Below are positions 35,607 to 44,726 of a stretch of 64,000 nt of DNA, piece after piece. Made by a program: the position numbers and the translations under genes. The DNA is from Streptomyces sp. RPT161. Lineage in GTDB: Bacteria > Actinomycetota > Actinomycetes > Streptomycetales > Streptomycetaceae. The notes beneath the pieces are model-generated. The model did no database searches. It had not been told where the DNA came from and saw only the letters and a program-made list of their open reading frames with translations. The DNA is taken from the NCBI RefSeq assembly GCF_027533845.1, contig NZ_JAPZVN010000002.1:62001-126000 (forward strand), written 5' to 3'. Every line of letters begins with the position of its first letter. Positions within the stretch are counted from its first letter, which is position 1.

Positions 35607-36578
35607 ATGCTCGACGGGGTGGACCGGGGTCTGATCCACGCCCTGCACATCGACGGGCGGGCGTCGTTCGCCCGTATCGCCGAGGTGCTCGGGGTGTCGA
35701 CGCAGACCGTTGCCCGCCGCTACCGGCGGCTGAGCGCCGACGCGTCGCTGCGGGTGGTCGCGCTCGCCGACCCGGACCGCGCGGACCAGGCGCAGTGGAT
35801 CGTGCGGCTGACCGCCAGCCCGCGCACCGCCCAGGACCTGGCACACGCCCTGGCCCGCCGACGCGACACCTCCTGGGTGAAGCTCGCCTCGGGCGGTACG
35901 GAGATTCTGGCGATCGTGCGCACCCCGACCGGCGCCGGCCATCCGCTGCTGCTCGCGGACATCCCGCGCACCGCGGGCATCACCGGGGTGAGCGCCCACT
36001 ACGTGCTGCACACCTACCTCGGCGGCCCCACGGCCTGGCGCGGTCACCTGGGCACCCTGGACGACGGCCAACAGCGCCAACTCCGGCCTCCGACAGGTCC
36101 GTTGTCCCGCCCTGGCAAGCCCCTGGCCGACTCCGACGGCCCCTTGCTGGCCGCCCTGCAACGCGACGGCCGCACCAGCCATGCCGAACTCGCCACGGCC
36201 ACCGGCTGGTCACCGGCGACCGTCGCCCGCCGTCTGGCCGACCTCCAATCGAGCGGCGCGATCTTCTTCGACGTCGAGTTCAACGACGCGCTCCTGGGCG
36301 CGACCACTCAAGCGCTGCTGTGGGTGGCGGTGGCCCCCGCCCACCTGGACCACGTCGCCACCGCTTTGTCCCAACACCCCGAACTGGCCTACGTAGCCGC
36401 CACAACAGGCCCCACCAACCTCCTGGCCCACGCCCTGTGCCCCACCCCGGCCGTGCTTCACGACTACCTCGTCCACCGCTTGGGCGCCCTGGAGGCAATC
36501 CACACCCTGGAGACGGCGCCAGTACTGCGCACCGTGAAGGCGGCAGGATCCCTTTCCACGATCAGCCGCCGCGCGTGA
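35607..36578 (+). CDS. Lrp/AsnC-family transcriptional regulator (tandem-domain)
   Basis: A 323-residue DNA-binding protein twice the usual Lrp length. It has two winged-helix segments (GLIHALHIDGRASFARIAEV near residue 8 and LLAALQRDGRTSHAELATAT near 180), each followed by an RAM-like effector domain. Fused-duplicate Lrp proteins are common in streptomycetes. It probably senses a small metabolite and regulates the divergent oxidoreductase gene. ATG at 35607 preceded by GAGGGAAAG. Its 3' end overlaps the convergent DUF7848-like gene by 17 nt. Confidence 0.87.
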   Translation: MLDGVDRGLIHALHIDGRASFARIAEVLGVSTQTVARRYRRLSADASLRVVALADPDRADQAQWIVRLTASPRTAQDLAHALARRRDTSWVKLASGGTEILAIVRTPTGAGHPLLLADIPRTAGITGVSAHYVLHTYLGGPTAWRGHLGTLDDGQQRQLRPPTGPLSRPGKPLADSDGPLLAALQRDGRTSHAELATATGWSPATVARRLADLQSSGAIFFDVEFNDALLGATTQALLWVAVAPAHLDHVATALSQHPELAYVAATTGPTNLLAHALCPTPAVLHDYLVHRLGALEAIHTLETAPVLRTVKAAGSLSTISRRA

Positions 36579-36792
36579 CCCTGGCGTGGTCGCTGAAGGC
36601 CCGCCGGAACAGGTCGTGTCCGGTGCGGCCGGTGTGCCGTAGGCACCAGTCGAGTACGGCGTCGGGATCGCCCTGGGGGCCGGACCCCGCGTCGCAGCCA
36701 TGTGCGACGCAGAACGCCTCGCAGACGATGCCGCCTTCGGGGACGTGGCGGATGGTGTGCGGGACCCAGCGGTAGACGGCCCTGGCGGTCAT
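36562..36792 (-). CDS. Small DUF7848-like protein
   Basis: A 76-residue protein resembling a family of streptomycete small proteins found beside XRE regulators (I recall the name DUF7848): YRWVPHTIRHVPEG, a Cys-rich middle (CEAFCVAHGCDAG), then WCLRHTGRTGHDLFRRAFSDHARV. The paired Cys could bind metal. Its ATG at 36792 overlaps the stop of the upstream 59-residue gene (ATGA), so the two are translationally coupled. It is divergently arranged with the XRE regulator at 37040 and probably controlled by it. Function unknown. Confidence 0.72.
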   Translation of the reverse strand: MTARAVYRWVPHTIRHVPEGGIVCEAFCVAHGCDAGSGPQGDPDAVLDWCLRHTGRTGHDLFRRAFSDHARVTRGG

Positions 36793-36968
36793 CCGGCCAC
36801 CGCCACGCCGTGCACGTTCCGCAGGTGCCGCCGGGCCAGGACCCGGTAGTCGACCTCCTTGCTCGGGTCGCGGTCGTATCGGGCCTTTTCCTCATCGGCC
36901 TTGAACCGGGTGCACTCGGGGCAGCTTGGCGCGTACGGCAGTTCGCTGACGTGGGTGTGTGCTGTCAT
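36789..36968 (-). CDS. Small Cys- and charge-rich protein (59 aa)
   Basis: A short gene: MTAHTHVSELPYAPSC, then PECTRFKADEEKARYDRDPS, a lysine/acid-rich middle, and RRHLRNVHGVAVAG at the end. The CPEC pair and the closing H-x4-H hint at a small zinc-binding fold. The ATG at 36968 has AAGG directly ahead. Its TGA overlaps the downstream gene's ATG by 4 nt. Similar pairs with a DUF7848-type gene are common next to XRE regulators in streptomycetes, which supports its reality. Function unknown. Confidence 0.68.
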   Translation of the reverse strand: MTAHTHVSELPYAPSCPECTRFKADEEKARYDRDPSKEVDYRVLARRHLRNVHGVAVAG

Positions 36969-37009
36969 GCCTTGACCGTGACGGATGGTGCCGCCGGTAC
37001 CCAGCCCAG

Positions 37010-37033
37010 GGCCCTATAGGACGGCCCTATAGT
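37010..37033 (+). promoter_or_regulatory. Tandem GGCCCTATAG repeats over the XRE-gene -10 box
   Basis: GGCCCTATAG occurs at 37010-37019 and 37023-37032, a 13-bp period. The second copy contains TATAGT (37028-37033), exactly -12 to -7 from the XRE start codon, indicating a leaderless promoter covered by a repeated operator. The repeats also lie upstream of the divergent small genes. Confidence 0.6.
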
Positions 37034-37039
37034 CGAGCT

Positions 37040-38290
37040 ATGGGGGATCACTCTGTGGATCTGTGGGCTCACCCTCGGCTCGTTTCTGCGATCGCCAGCG
37101 AGGACTGGGCCGCCGTCCTTCGTACCTACCGCCAACTCGCGGGCGGTGTGAGTCAGACCAGACTTGGCGAGCGGGTGGGTTTGTCGCAGTCGGACGTTTC
37201 CGACATCGAACGCGGTCGGCGGCGTGTGACGTCCGTGGAAGTCCGGCAACGGATCGTTGAGGGGCTCGGCATTCCCGACAGGCTGCTGTACGGTGCCGCC
37301 CGGCCCGATCCAGGGCCAGTGGCCAGCCTGGCGCTGCCGGGTCTGGCGCCGGACGAAGACCTGTTGGCCCGGGTCACGAGCGCTGTGAACGGTTCGACGC
37401 GCCCGGACAGCGCGACCCTGGACTGGTTCGATCGCCTGCTGGCCGAGCACAGGAGGGCAGAGGACCTCATCGGATCGCGGCCACTTGTTGACGTGATGCG
37501 CCAGCAGTTGCGGACCGTTGTGGGCCTCCACGGCTGTGCTGCGGGGGCGTTGTCCGACCGAGTGGTCCGACTGGCCGCCGAACACGCCCAGTTTCTTGCG
37601 TGGATGGCGCAGGACCAAGGCGCGAGCGCTGCGGCGCTGGCCTGGTATGACCGGTCCCACGAATGGGCGTTGGAGGCCGGAGACGCCAACATGGCGGCCA
37701 CGACGCTGAGCATGAAGGCTCACATGGCATGGTCCGGAGGGCGCGGCACGCGGTGCGTACGGCTCGCGGAAGCCGCGCGCTGGTCGGCGCCCGGGACCTC
37801 GCGGGGAGTCCAGGGCATGGCGGCGCAGATGGCGGCCCGCGGTCACGCGCTGAACGGGGAAGGCGACGATGCCCGACATCTGCTCGACGAGGCCCAGGAG
37901 CTGATCGGCCGCGCCGCCGAGCGTTCCGAGGACGAACCACCGTGGATGTACTTCTACGACGAGACGTGGTTCACCCTCCAACGCGGCATGGCCGAACTGC
38001 ACTTGGGCGGGTGGCGTGCCGCGATCGACCAACTGACGACAGGGCTGGCCGCGCTTCCCGACCACCACCGGCGCGACAAGACCTGGTACCGCTCCTGTCT
38101 GGCGCATGCCTTCGCCGGGGTGGGGGAAGCATCTGAAGCCTTGGCGATCGCGATCGGCTGCCTGCCGGATGCCGCATCGGTCGGCCGTCCGCACTCGTGG
38201 AACGAACTCCACACGACCGCTGCGGTGTTGTTGAGGCACGGCGCCAAGGAAGGGCGAGAACTGATCTCCGTGCTCAAGCAGTACGACTGA
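37040..38290 (+). CDS. XRE-family regulator with TPR-like C-terminal region
   Basis: A 416-residue regulator. Residues about 20-75 form a Cro/CI-type helix-turn-helix (QTRLGERVGLSQSDVSDIER, then GRRRVTSVEVRQRIVEGLGIP). The rest is a helical repeat region typical of streptomycete transcriptional regulators related to Rgg/PlcR-like sensors (AALAWYDRSHEWALEAGD, LDEAQELIGRAAERSEDE). The ATG at 37040 has no Shine-Dalgarno sequence but has a -10 box at leaderless distance. It is divergent from two small coupled genes that are likely its partners or targets. GC at third positions seems somewhat lower than in neighbouring core genes, compatible with transfer. Confidence 0.85.
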   Translation: MGDHSVDLWAHPRLVSAIASEDWAAVLRTYRQLAGGVSQTRLGERVGLSQSDVSDIERGRRRVTSVEVRQRIVEGLGIPDRLLYGAARPDPGPVASLALPGLAPDEDLLARVTSAVNGSTRPDSATLDWFDRLLAEHRRAEDLIGSRPLVDVMRQQLRTVVGLHGCAAGALSDRVVRLAAEHAQFLAWMAQDQGASAAALAWYDRSHEWALEAGDANMAATTLSMKAHMAWSGGRGTRCVRLAEAARWSAPGTSRGVQGMAAQMAARGHALNGEGDDARHLLDEAQELIGRAAERSEDEPPWMYFYDETWFTLQRGMAELHLGGWRAAIDQLTTGLAALPDHHRRDKTWYRSCLAHAFAGVGEASEALAIAIGCLPDAASVGRPHSWNELHTTAAVLLRHGAKEGRELISVLKQYD

Positions 38291-38346
38291 GTCGGCCGCG
38301 CGGATTCGCGTATCGGTCGCGGGTGCTGCCCGACGAGCGTCGGCCT

Positions 38347-38389
38347 CACCTGTAAGGGCGCTCGCGTCTGGCGAGCGCCCTTACAGGTG
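38347..38389. terminator. Bidirectional terminator, right copy of a repeated hairpin
   Basis: A perfect 19-bp stem (CACCTGTAAGGGCGCTCGC) with a 5-nt loop lies between the XRE gene and the convergent membrane gene. It is nearly the same as the hairpin after clpX. Confidence 0.9.
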
Positions 38390-38398
38390 GCGGTGACG

Positions 38399-39247
38399 CT
38401 ACTTCTTGACCCGCACCTCGCTGCGCAGCTTGGCCGTGGTCTGGGCCCAGTCGGAGATGGACGGGGCGGTGGGAAGGCTGGCAGTGGGATTGGACGGATC
38501 GATGTTGGGCATCCACATGGCTATGGCGACCGTGCTGCTGTCGCCCCAGACACAGAAGGGCATCGACGCGACGCCTTCGTTCTGCTGACCGCACTTCATG
38601 ATCGTGCCGTCGAAGCCGGACGGAGTCTGCTTCGTGGTGGTGGCGCCCTTGAGCCCCTCTGAGATCACCTTGTCGACGGCGCCACTCGGGTCGGAGACGT
38701 TGCCGTACGCGCCGCTGAGGACCACCCCGTCGCTGCCGCCGGTCCAGACAGCGGCCGCGGTCTTACCATCCGAGATGCCCGAGTCGTTGACCGACGAGTC
38801 CATCTGGTTCGTCATCTGCGACGACTTTGCCGTGTCCTTGCTGTACTTGCCGTCCAGCACCGTGTCCGGTGTCGTCAGCTTGTAGTCGCCGCCGCCTGTG
38901 AGGCCGCCGCCGCTGCCCACGACGGCGAAGGCGATGCCCGCGCCCGCCACGACCACGACGGCGGCGAGGATGCCGATGACCTTGCCCGCGTTGCTCTTCT
39001 TGACCGGCGGGGGCGGTGGGACCTGAGCGCCCCAACCGGGCTGCTGGACATAGGGGTTCTGGCCCTGGGGCGGCATGCCGTAGGGGGCGTTGGCCGGGGC
39101 CTGGCCGTAAGGGTTGGTGGGCGGTTGGCCGGGCTGGCCGTAAGGGTTCGGCTGCGGGGGGACGCCGCCCTGCTGGGGATAGCCGTAGCCGGGCTGCGGG
39201 CCGGGCTGCTGGCCGTATGGGTTGGGCGGTGGCTGGTTGAAGCTCAT
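38399..39247 (-). CDS. Proline-rich single-pass membrane protein
   Basis: A 282-residue protein. Residues 1-85 are a Pro/Gln/Gly/Tyr-rich cytoplasmic region with repeated NPYGQ units. A single membrane helix (about 93-115, VIGILAAVVVVAGAGIAFAV) precedes a roughly 165-residue extracellular domain without recognised family, containing two Cys that may pair (MKCGQQ and PFCVWG). This architecture is frequent in actinomycete envelope proteins. ATG at 39247 with GGGAGGAC upstream. Divergent from valS. From memory the S. coelicolor chromosome has a similar gene between clpX and valS. Confidence 0.75.
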   Translation of the reverse strand: MSFNQPPPNPYGQQPGPQPGYGYPQQGGVPPQPNPYGQPGQPPTNPYGQAPANAPYGMPPQGQNPYVQQPGWGAQVPPPPPVKKSNAGKVIGILAAVVVVAGAGIAFAVVGSGGGLTGGGDYKLTTPDTVLDGKYSKDTAKSSQMTNQMDSSVNDSGISDGKTAAAVWTGGSDGVVLSGAYGNVSDPSGAVDKVISEGLKGATTTKQTPSGFDGTIMKCGQQNEGVASMPFCVWGDSSTVAIAMWMPNIDPSNPTASLPTAPSISDWAQTTAKLRSEVRVKK

Positions 39248-39376
39248 GGGTCTTGCGTCCTCCCGTTGACTGTCTTGCGAGCGCCACATCCTTCCTCATT
39301 CCATGGGCACGTCAAAAGCCGGGTCCTCGTCCGGTCAGCGGACCAAAGCCGTTCGGAGACCGGGCCGTGCCGCCCC

Positions 39377-39382
39377 TAGAAT
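39377..39382 (+). promoter_or_regulatory. Candidate -10 box of valS (leaderless)
   Basis: TAGAAT occupies -12 to -7 relative to the valS GTG. No ribosome-binding sequence is present. The -35 region is weak (TTCGGA with a 19-bp spacer). Confidence 0.5.
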
Positions 39383-39388
39383 TGCCGC

Positions 39389-42022
39389 GTGACCGACATG
39401 AACCCGCGCCCCCTGGACGGGGCCAGCAGCAGCCCTGACAACCTGCCGACCCAGTACGTTCCGGCCGAGGTAGAGGGGAAGCTGTACGAGCGCTGGGTAG
39501 AGCGCGGTTACTTCGAGGCCGACGCCAAGAGCGACAAGCAGCCGTACGCCGTCGTCATCCCGCCGCCGAACGTCACCGGCAGCCTGCACCTGGGCCACGC
39601 CTTCGAGCACACGCTGATCGACGCCCTGACCCGCCGCAAGCGGATGCAGGGCTACGAGACGCTGTGGCAGCCGGGCATGGACCACGCCGGTATCGCCACC
39701 CAGAACGTGGTCGAGCGCGAGCTGGCCAAGGAGGGCAAGTCCCGGCACGACCTGGGCCGGGAGGCGTTCGTCGAGCGGGTCTGGCAGTGGAAGGCCGAGT
39801 CCGGCGGGCAGATCTCCGGCCAGATGCGCCGCCTCGGCGACGGCGTGGACTGGTCCCGTGAGCGGTTCACCATGGACGAGGGCCTCTCCCGGGCCGTCCA
39901 GACGATCTTCAAGAAGCTCTACGACGACGGGCTGATCTACCGCGCCGAGCGCATCATCAACTGGTGCCCGCGCTGTCTGACCGCCATCTCGGACATCGAG
40001 GTGGAGTACCAGGACGACGACGGCGAGCTGGTCTCGATCAAGTACGGCGACGGGGACGACGCCATCGTCGTGGCCACCACCCGGGCCGAGACGATGCTCG
40101 GCGACACCGCCGTCGCCGTCCACCCCGACGACGAGCGGTACAAGCACCTGGTCGGCCGTGAGATCGAGCTGCCGCTGACCGGCCGCCGGATCCCCGTCGT
40201 CGCCGACGCCCATGTGGACCCCGAGTTCGGCACCGGCGCGGTCAAGGTCACCCCGGCCCACGACCCCAACGACTTCGAGATCGGCCAGCGGCACAATCTG
40301 CCGTCGCTCAACGTGCTGGACGAGCACGGCATCATCACCGCGCACGGCCCCTTCCAGGGCCTGGACCGCTTCGAGGCCCGCTCCACGATCGTCGGCGCGC
40401 TGCGCGCCGAGGGCCGGATCGTCGCCGAGAAGCGCCCGTACACCCACTCCGTCGGGCACTGCTCGCGCTGCAAGACCACCATCGAGCCGCGGCTGTCGCT
40501 CCAGTGGTGGGTCAAGGTCGGCCCGCTGGCTCAGGCCGCCGGTGACGCGGTGCGCGACGGCCGGGTGAAGATCCACCCGAAGGAGATGGAGTCGCGCTAC
40601 TTCGGCTGGGTCGACAACCTCCACGACTGGTGCATCTCACGGCAGTTGTGGTGGGGCCACCGCATTCCGGTCTGGTACGGGCCGAACGGCGAGGTCGTCT
40701 GCGTCGGCCCGAACGAGGAGCCGCCGACCGGTGACGGCTGGCACCAGGACACCGATGTGCTGGACACCTGGTTCTCCTCCGGGCTGTGGCCGTTCTCCAC
40801 GCTCGGCTGGCCGGAGCGGACCGACAGCCTGGCGAAGTTCTATCCGAACTCCGCGCTGGTCACCGGCTACGACATCCTGTTCTTCTGGGTCGCCCGGATG
40901 ATGATGTTCGGCCTGTACGCGATGGACGGCACGCCTCCGTTCCACACCATCGTGCTGCACGGCATGGTCCGCGACCAGTTCGGCAAGAAGATGTCGAAGT
41001 CCTTCGGCAACGCGGTCAACCCGCTGGACTGGATGGACGCCTACGGCTCCGACGCCGTCCGCTTCACCCTGGCCCGGGGCGCCAACCCCGGTGTGGACGT
41101 GCCGATCGGCGAGGACTGGGTGCAGGGCTCCCGCAACTTCGCCAACAAGATCTGGAACGCCACCCGCTTCGCGCTGATGAACGGCGCCACGGTCGAGGGC
41201 GAACTGCCGCCCGCCGAGCGGCAGTCGGCGACCGACCGGTGGATCCTGTCCCGGCTGAACTCGGTCGTCGCCGAGGTGGACGCGTACTACGACGACTACC
41301 AGTTCGCCAAGCTCTCCGACACCCTGTTCCACTTCGCCTGGGACGAGGTCTTCGACTGGTACGTGGAGCTGGTCAAGACCACGTTCGCGGCGGGCGGCGA
41401 GGCAGCCGACGTCTCGCGCCGCGTGCTGGGCGAGGTCCTGGACGTCACGCTGCGGCTGCTGCACCCGGTGGTGCCGTTCGTCACCGAGACGCTGTGGACC
41501 TCGCTGACCGGTGGCGAGTCGCTGGTCATCGCCGACTGGCCGAGCGACAGCGGCTTCCGCGACCGGGCCGCCGAGCAGGAGATCGCCACCCTCCAGCAGG
41601 TGATCACCGAGGTCCGCCGGTTCCGCTCCGACCAGGGCCTGCAGCCCGGCCAGCGGGTTCCCGCCCGGCTTGACCTGGACGGCACGCCGCTGGCGCCGCA
41701 CGAGGAGGCCATCCGGTCGCTGCTGCGCCTGCAGCCCGCGGGCGAGGGCTTCCACGCCACCGCCTCGCTGCCGGTCGCGGGCGCCACGGTGGCGCTCGAC
41801 CTGTCCGGCGCGATCGACTTCGCGGCGGAGCGCAAGCGGCTGACCAAGGACCTGGCCGCCGCCGAGAAGGAACTGGCGCAGGCCAACGCGAAGCTGGGCA
41901 ACGAGGCGTTCCTGGCCAAGGCGCCCGACCACGTGGTGGACAAGATCCGCGCCCGGCGGGAGGCCGCCGAGGCCGACATCGCCCGTATCGGCGCCCAGTT
42001 GGCGAACCTGCCGGAGGCATGA
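39389..42022 (+). CDS. valS: Valyl-tRNA synthetase
   Basis: Class I aminoacyl-tRNA synthetase charging tRNA-Val; 877 residues. HIGH motif in [16 protein letters not shown], editing CP1 domain ([35 protein letters not shown]), KMSKS in [13 protein letters not shown], anticodon-binding helical domain, and a C-terminal coiled coil ([22 protein letters not shown]) that is characteristic of ValS. The GTG at 39389 lacks a Shine-Dalgarno sequence but has a -10 box at leaderless distance. It ends at a strong terminator before folC. Confidence 0.97.
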   Translation: MTDMNPRPLDGASSSPDNLPTQYVPAEVEGKLYERWVERGYFEADAKSDKQPYAVVIPPPNVTGSLHLGHAFEHTLIDALTRRKRMQGYETLWQPGMDHAGIATQNVVERELAKEGKSRHDLGREAFVERVWQWKAESGGQISGQMRRLGDGVDWSRERFTMDEGLSRAVQTIFKKLYDDGLIYRAERIINWCPRCLTAISDIEVEYQDDDGELVSIKYGDGDDAIVVATTRAETMLGDTAVAVHPDDERYKHLVGREIELPLTGRRIPVVADAHVDPEFGTGAVKVTPAHDPNDFEIGQRHNLPSLNVLDEHGIITAHGPFQGLDRFEARSTIVGALRAEGRIVAEKRPYTHSVGHCSRCKTTIEPRLSLQWWVKVGPLAQAAGDAVRDGRVKIHPKEMESRYFGWVDNLHDWCISRQLWWGHRIPVWYGPNGEVVCVGPNEEPPTGDGWHQDTDVLDTWFSSGLWPFSTLGWPERTDSLAKFYPNSALVTGYDILFFWVARMMMFGLYAMDGTPPFHTIVLHGMVRDQFGKKMSKSFGNAVNPLDWMDAYGSDAVRFTLARGANPGVDVPIGEDWVQGSRNFANKIWNATRFALMNGATVEGELPPAERQSATDRWILSRLNSVVAEVDAYYDDYQFAKLSDTLFHFAWDEVFDWYVELVKTTFAAGGEAADVSRRVLGEVLDVTLRLLHPVVPFVTETLWTSLTGGESLVIADWPSDSGFRDRAAEQEIATLQQVITEVRRFRSDQGLQPGQRVPARLDLDGTPLAPHEEAIRSLLRLQPAGEGFHATASLPVAGATVALDLSGAIDFAAERKRLTKDLAAAEKELAQANAKLGNEAFLAKAPDHVVDKIRARREAAEADIARIGAQLANLPEA

Positions 42023-42040
42023 GCGCCCCCGGTCCGCTGA

Positions 42041-42085
42041 CGGTCAAGGCCCCCGAGCCTCCGCTCGGGGGCCTTGACCGTTTCT
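42041..42085 (+). terminator. Terminator of valS
   Basis: A perfect 17-bp stem (CGGTCAAGGCCCCCGAG) with a 6-nt loop, followed by TTTCT. Confidence 0.9.
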
Positions 42086-42100
42086 GTCAGTCCCCCTCCG

Positions 42101-42106
42101 TAGACT
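42101..42106 (+). promoter_or_regulatory. Candidate -10 box of folC (near-leaderless)
   Basis: TAGACT lies 7 nt ahead of the folC GTG, so the transcript would start at or one base before it. The nearest TTGACC is 21 bp upstream and falls in the valS terminator stem, so the -35 is uncertain. Confidence 0.45.
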
Positions 42107-42113
42107 GGTCACC

Positions 42114-43628
42114 GTGAGCGAGCGCCCCCGAAACGATGCCCCCGACCCGGACGAGTTCGACGAGATCATGGCGAACGAGACCGACCGGGACCCCGACCTT
42201 GCCGTGATCGAGGCCGGAAGCCGGACGCTGCGCGCACAGGTCCCGCCCACCCCGCAGGACGACGCGCCCGCCGGGCCCAGGACGCCCGAGGAGGCGCAGG
42301 CGCTGCGCGAGGTGGAGGCCGAACTGGCGGGTCGCTGGCCGGAGACGAAGCTGGACCCGTCGCTGGACCGAATGGCCGCGCTGATGGACATCCTCGGCGA
42401 GCCCCAGCACTCCTACCCGTCGATCCACATCACCGGCACCAACGGCAAGACCAGCACCGCCCGCATGATCGAGACGCTGCTGCGCGCCTTCGAGCTGCGG
42501 ACCGGCCGCTACACCAGCCCGCACGTCCAGTCGGTGACCGAGCGGATCAGCCTGGACGGCGCGCCGATCTCCGTGGACCGGTTCGTCAGCACGTTCCAGG
42601 ACATCAAGCCGTACGTCGAGATGGTGGACGGCTCCCAGCCGCACCGGATGTCGTTCTTCGAGGTGCTCACGGGCATGGCGTACGCGGCCTTCGCCGACGC
42701 GCCGGTCGACGTGGCCGTCGTCGAGGTCGGCATGGGCGGCAGCTGGGACGCCACGAACGTGGTGGACGGCGGGGTCGCCGTGGTCACCCCGATAGCGCTG
42801 GACCACACCGACCGGCTGGGCGGGACGCCCGGCGAGATCGCGGTGGAGAAGTCCGGGGTGATCAAGCAGGGCGCCACGGTGGTGCTGGCCCAGCAGCCGG
42901 TCGACGCCGCGCAGGTGCTGCTGCGGCGCGCCGTGGAGGTGGACGCCACGGTGGCCAGGGAGGGCATGGAGTTCGGAGTGGCGTCCCGCGAGGTCGCGGT
43001 CGGCGGGCAGATGCTGACGCTGCGCGGGCTCGGCGGTGAGTACGAGCAGATCTTCCTGCCGCTGCACGGCGCACACCAGGCACACAACGCGGCGGTCGCG
43101 CTCGCCGCGGTCGAGGCGTTCTTCGGGGTCGGCTCCAGCAGGGCCGCCCGCCCGCTGGACATCGACACGGTGCGCGGCGCGTTCGCCTCGGTCACCTCGC
43201 CGGGCCGCCTGGAGGTCGTGCGCCGTAGCCCCACGGTGGTGCTGGACGCCGCGCACAACCCGGCCGGCGCCCAGGCGGCGGCCGAGGCGGTCCGGGAGGC
43301 CTTCGGCTTCACCCATCTGGTCGGGGTGATCGGCCCGAGCGGGGACAAGGACGTACGCGGGCTGCTGGAGGCCTTCGAGCCGATCTTCGCCGAGGTGGTG
43401 GTGACCCGGAACTCCAGTCACCGTTCGATGGACGTGGACGAGCTGGCGGCGATCGCGGTCGAGGTCTTCGGCTCCGAACGGGTGCAGGTCGAGCCGCGGT
43501 TGGACGACGCGCTTGAGGCGGCCATCACGCTGGCCGAGGAAGAGGGCGAGTACGCGGGCGCGGGCGTGCTGGTGGCCGGTTCCGTGATCACCGTTGGAGA
43601 GGCCCGGCTGCTGCTGGGCCGGAAGTGA
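42114..43628 (+). CDS. folC: Folylpolyglutamate synthase / dihydrofolate synthase
   Basis: Mur-ligase-fold enzyme that adds glutamate to folates in the cytoplasm; 504 residues. The P-loop HITGTNGKTSTARM is near residue 108. The omega-loop/folate region (RYTSPHVQSVTERIS), VEVGMGGSWDATNVVD and the C-terminal ligase domain (VVLDAAHNPAGAQAAAEAV) are intact. An extra acidic N-terminal stretch of about 60 residues is usual in streptomycetes. The GTG at 42114 has a -10 box at leaderless distance. A DUF4233 gene follows after 6 nt and is co-transcribed. Confidence 0.95.
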   Translation: MSERPRNDAPDPDEFDEIMANETDRDPDLAVIEAGSRTLRAQVPPTPQDDAPAGPRTPEEAQALREVEAELAGRWPETKLDPSLDRMAALMDILGEPQHSYPSIHITGTNGKTSTARMIETLLRAFELRTGRYTSPHVQSVTERISLDGAPISVDRFVSTFQDIKPYVEMVDGSQPHRMSFFEVLTGMAYAAFADAPVDVAVVEVGMGGSWDATNVVDGGVAVVTPIALDHTDRLGGTPGEIAVEKSGVIKQGATVVLAQQPVDAAQVLLRRAVEVDATVAREGMEFGVASREVAVGGQMLTLRGLGGEYEQIFLPLHGAHQAHNAAVALAAVEAFFGVGSSRAARPLDIDTVRGAFASVTSPGRLEVVRRSPTVVLDAAHNPAGAQAAAEAVREAFGFTHLVGVIGPSGDKDVRGLLEAFEPIFAEVVVTRNSSHRSMDVDELAAIAVEVFGSERVQVEPRLDDALEAAITLAEEEGEYAGAGVLVAGSVITVGEARLLLGRK

Positions 43629-43634
43629 GAGCCG

Positions 43635-43967
43635 ATGAGAACGCTGTGTGCGAGCACCCTGATCGGTGAGGCCTTCGTCATCGGCCTCGCGGGGCTGGTC
43701 GCGATGAACCTCTCCGGCTATTCGACGGCCACCGTGTGGACGGTGTGCGGTGTCGCGATGGCGGTCTGCGTGCTGCTGTGCGGCGTGGTCACCAGGCCGG
43801 GCGCGGTGGCGGTCGGCTGGCTGCTCCAGGTCGGGCTGGTGGCCTCGGGCTTCGTGGTGTCCATGATGTTCTTCCTGGGCGCGGCGTTCGCCGGTCTGTG
43901 GTGGGCCGCGGTGCACTACGGAAGAAAGATCGACGAATTCAAAGCGAAGGTCGCGTCGACCGCGTAG
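43635..43967 (+). CDS. DUF4233 small membrane protein
   Basis: A 110-residue protein with three or four predicted membrane helices (about 5-25, 32-50, 55-95), the widespread actinobacterial DUF4233 family that nearly always follows folC. The ATG at 43635 has GGAAGTGAG ahead and lies 6 nt after folC, so it is translated in the same operon. Role unknown; conserved placement suggests a membrane link to folate or nucleotide metabolism, which is inference. Confidence 0.85.
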   Translation: MRTLCASTLIGEAFVIGLAGLVAMNLSGYSTATVWTVCGVAMAVCVLLCGVVTRPGAVAVGWLLQVGLVASGFVVSMMFFLGAAFAGLWWAAVHYGRKIDEFKAKVASTA

Positions 43968-44044
43968 CCGCTGGTCACGGGTGCCGGTTGGCCCGATAGG
44001 GTCAGTGCACCCGTGAAGCATCGTGTTATGCAAGGAGCCGCAGC

Positions 44045-44458
44045 ATGAGCCAGCGCACCCTCGTCCTCCTCAAGCCGGACGCCGTACGGCGCGGCCTGGT
44101 CGGCGAGATCATCGGCCGGATCGAGCGCAAGGCCGGTTGGACCATCGGCGCGTTGGAACTGCGCACGCTGGAGCGCGCGACGCTGGAGCAGCACTACGCC
44201 GAGCACGTCGGCAAGCCGTTCTACGAGCCGCTGGTGGAGTTCATGTCGTCCGGCCCGTCCGTCGCCATGGTCGTGGAGGGGGAGCGGGTGATCGAGGGGC
44301 TGCGCGCGCTGGCCGGTCCGACCGACCCGATCGCCGCCGCGCCGGGGAGCATTCGTGGAGATTTCGGCACCATTGTGCGCGAAAACCTGATCCACGCGTC
44401 GGATTCCGTGGAGTCCGCGGAGCGGGAGATCAAGATTTTCTTCCCGGAACTCGGCTGA
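44045..44458 (+). CDS. ndk: Nucleoside diphosphate kinase
   Basis: Transfers phosphate between NTPs and NDPs through a phospho-histidine; 137 residues. The active-site His lies in ENLIHASDSVESAEREI, and the N-terminal LVLLKPDAVRRGLVGEII is characteristic. The family consensus N-x-I-H-G-S-D-S carries Ala for Gly here, a mild change. ATG at 44045 with AAGGAG 6 nt ahead. It is 77 nt after the DUF4233 gene. Shared operon membership with folC is possible, since no hairpin lies between. Confidence 0.96.
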   Translation: MSQRTLVLLKPDAVRRGLVGEIIGRIERKAGWTIGALELRTLERATLEQHYAEHVGKPFYEPLVEFMSSGPSVAMVVEGERVIEGLRALAGPTDPIAAAPGSIRGDFGTIVRENLIHASDSVESAEREIKIFFPELG

Positions 44459-44726
44459 CCCTGACTGACAATCCGTCATACGGCGACCGGCGGATTCCGG
44501 TCGCCGTAGGGCATATGCCGAGGATTTACGGGAACCAATAGCCCCGACACGTCGTCACCATTACAGGGGACGGCCGCGTGTTCTGCTGACAATGGCCGAG
44601 GCGTCCTCGCGCCCGGTCCCACGGGCGCACTTAAGATGGACCCGCCGCTACGGACCCCGCAGCACATCGCACCTCCGCGCCCTCAAGTCCCCATCGCTCC
44701 AGCTCGGGAAGGCCAGACGTATCCTC

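Noticed and set aside
39248-39388. T-box riboswitch ahead of valS
   Set aside because: The gap is only 141 bp, lacks a T-box consensus and specifier stem, and the valS promoter appears leaderless.
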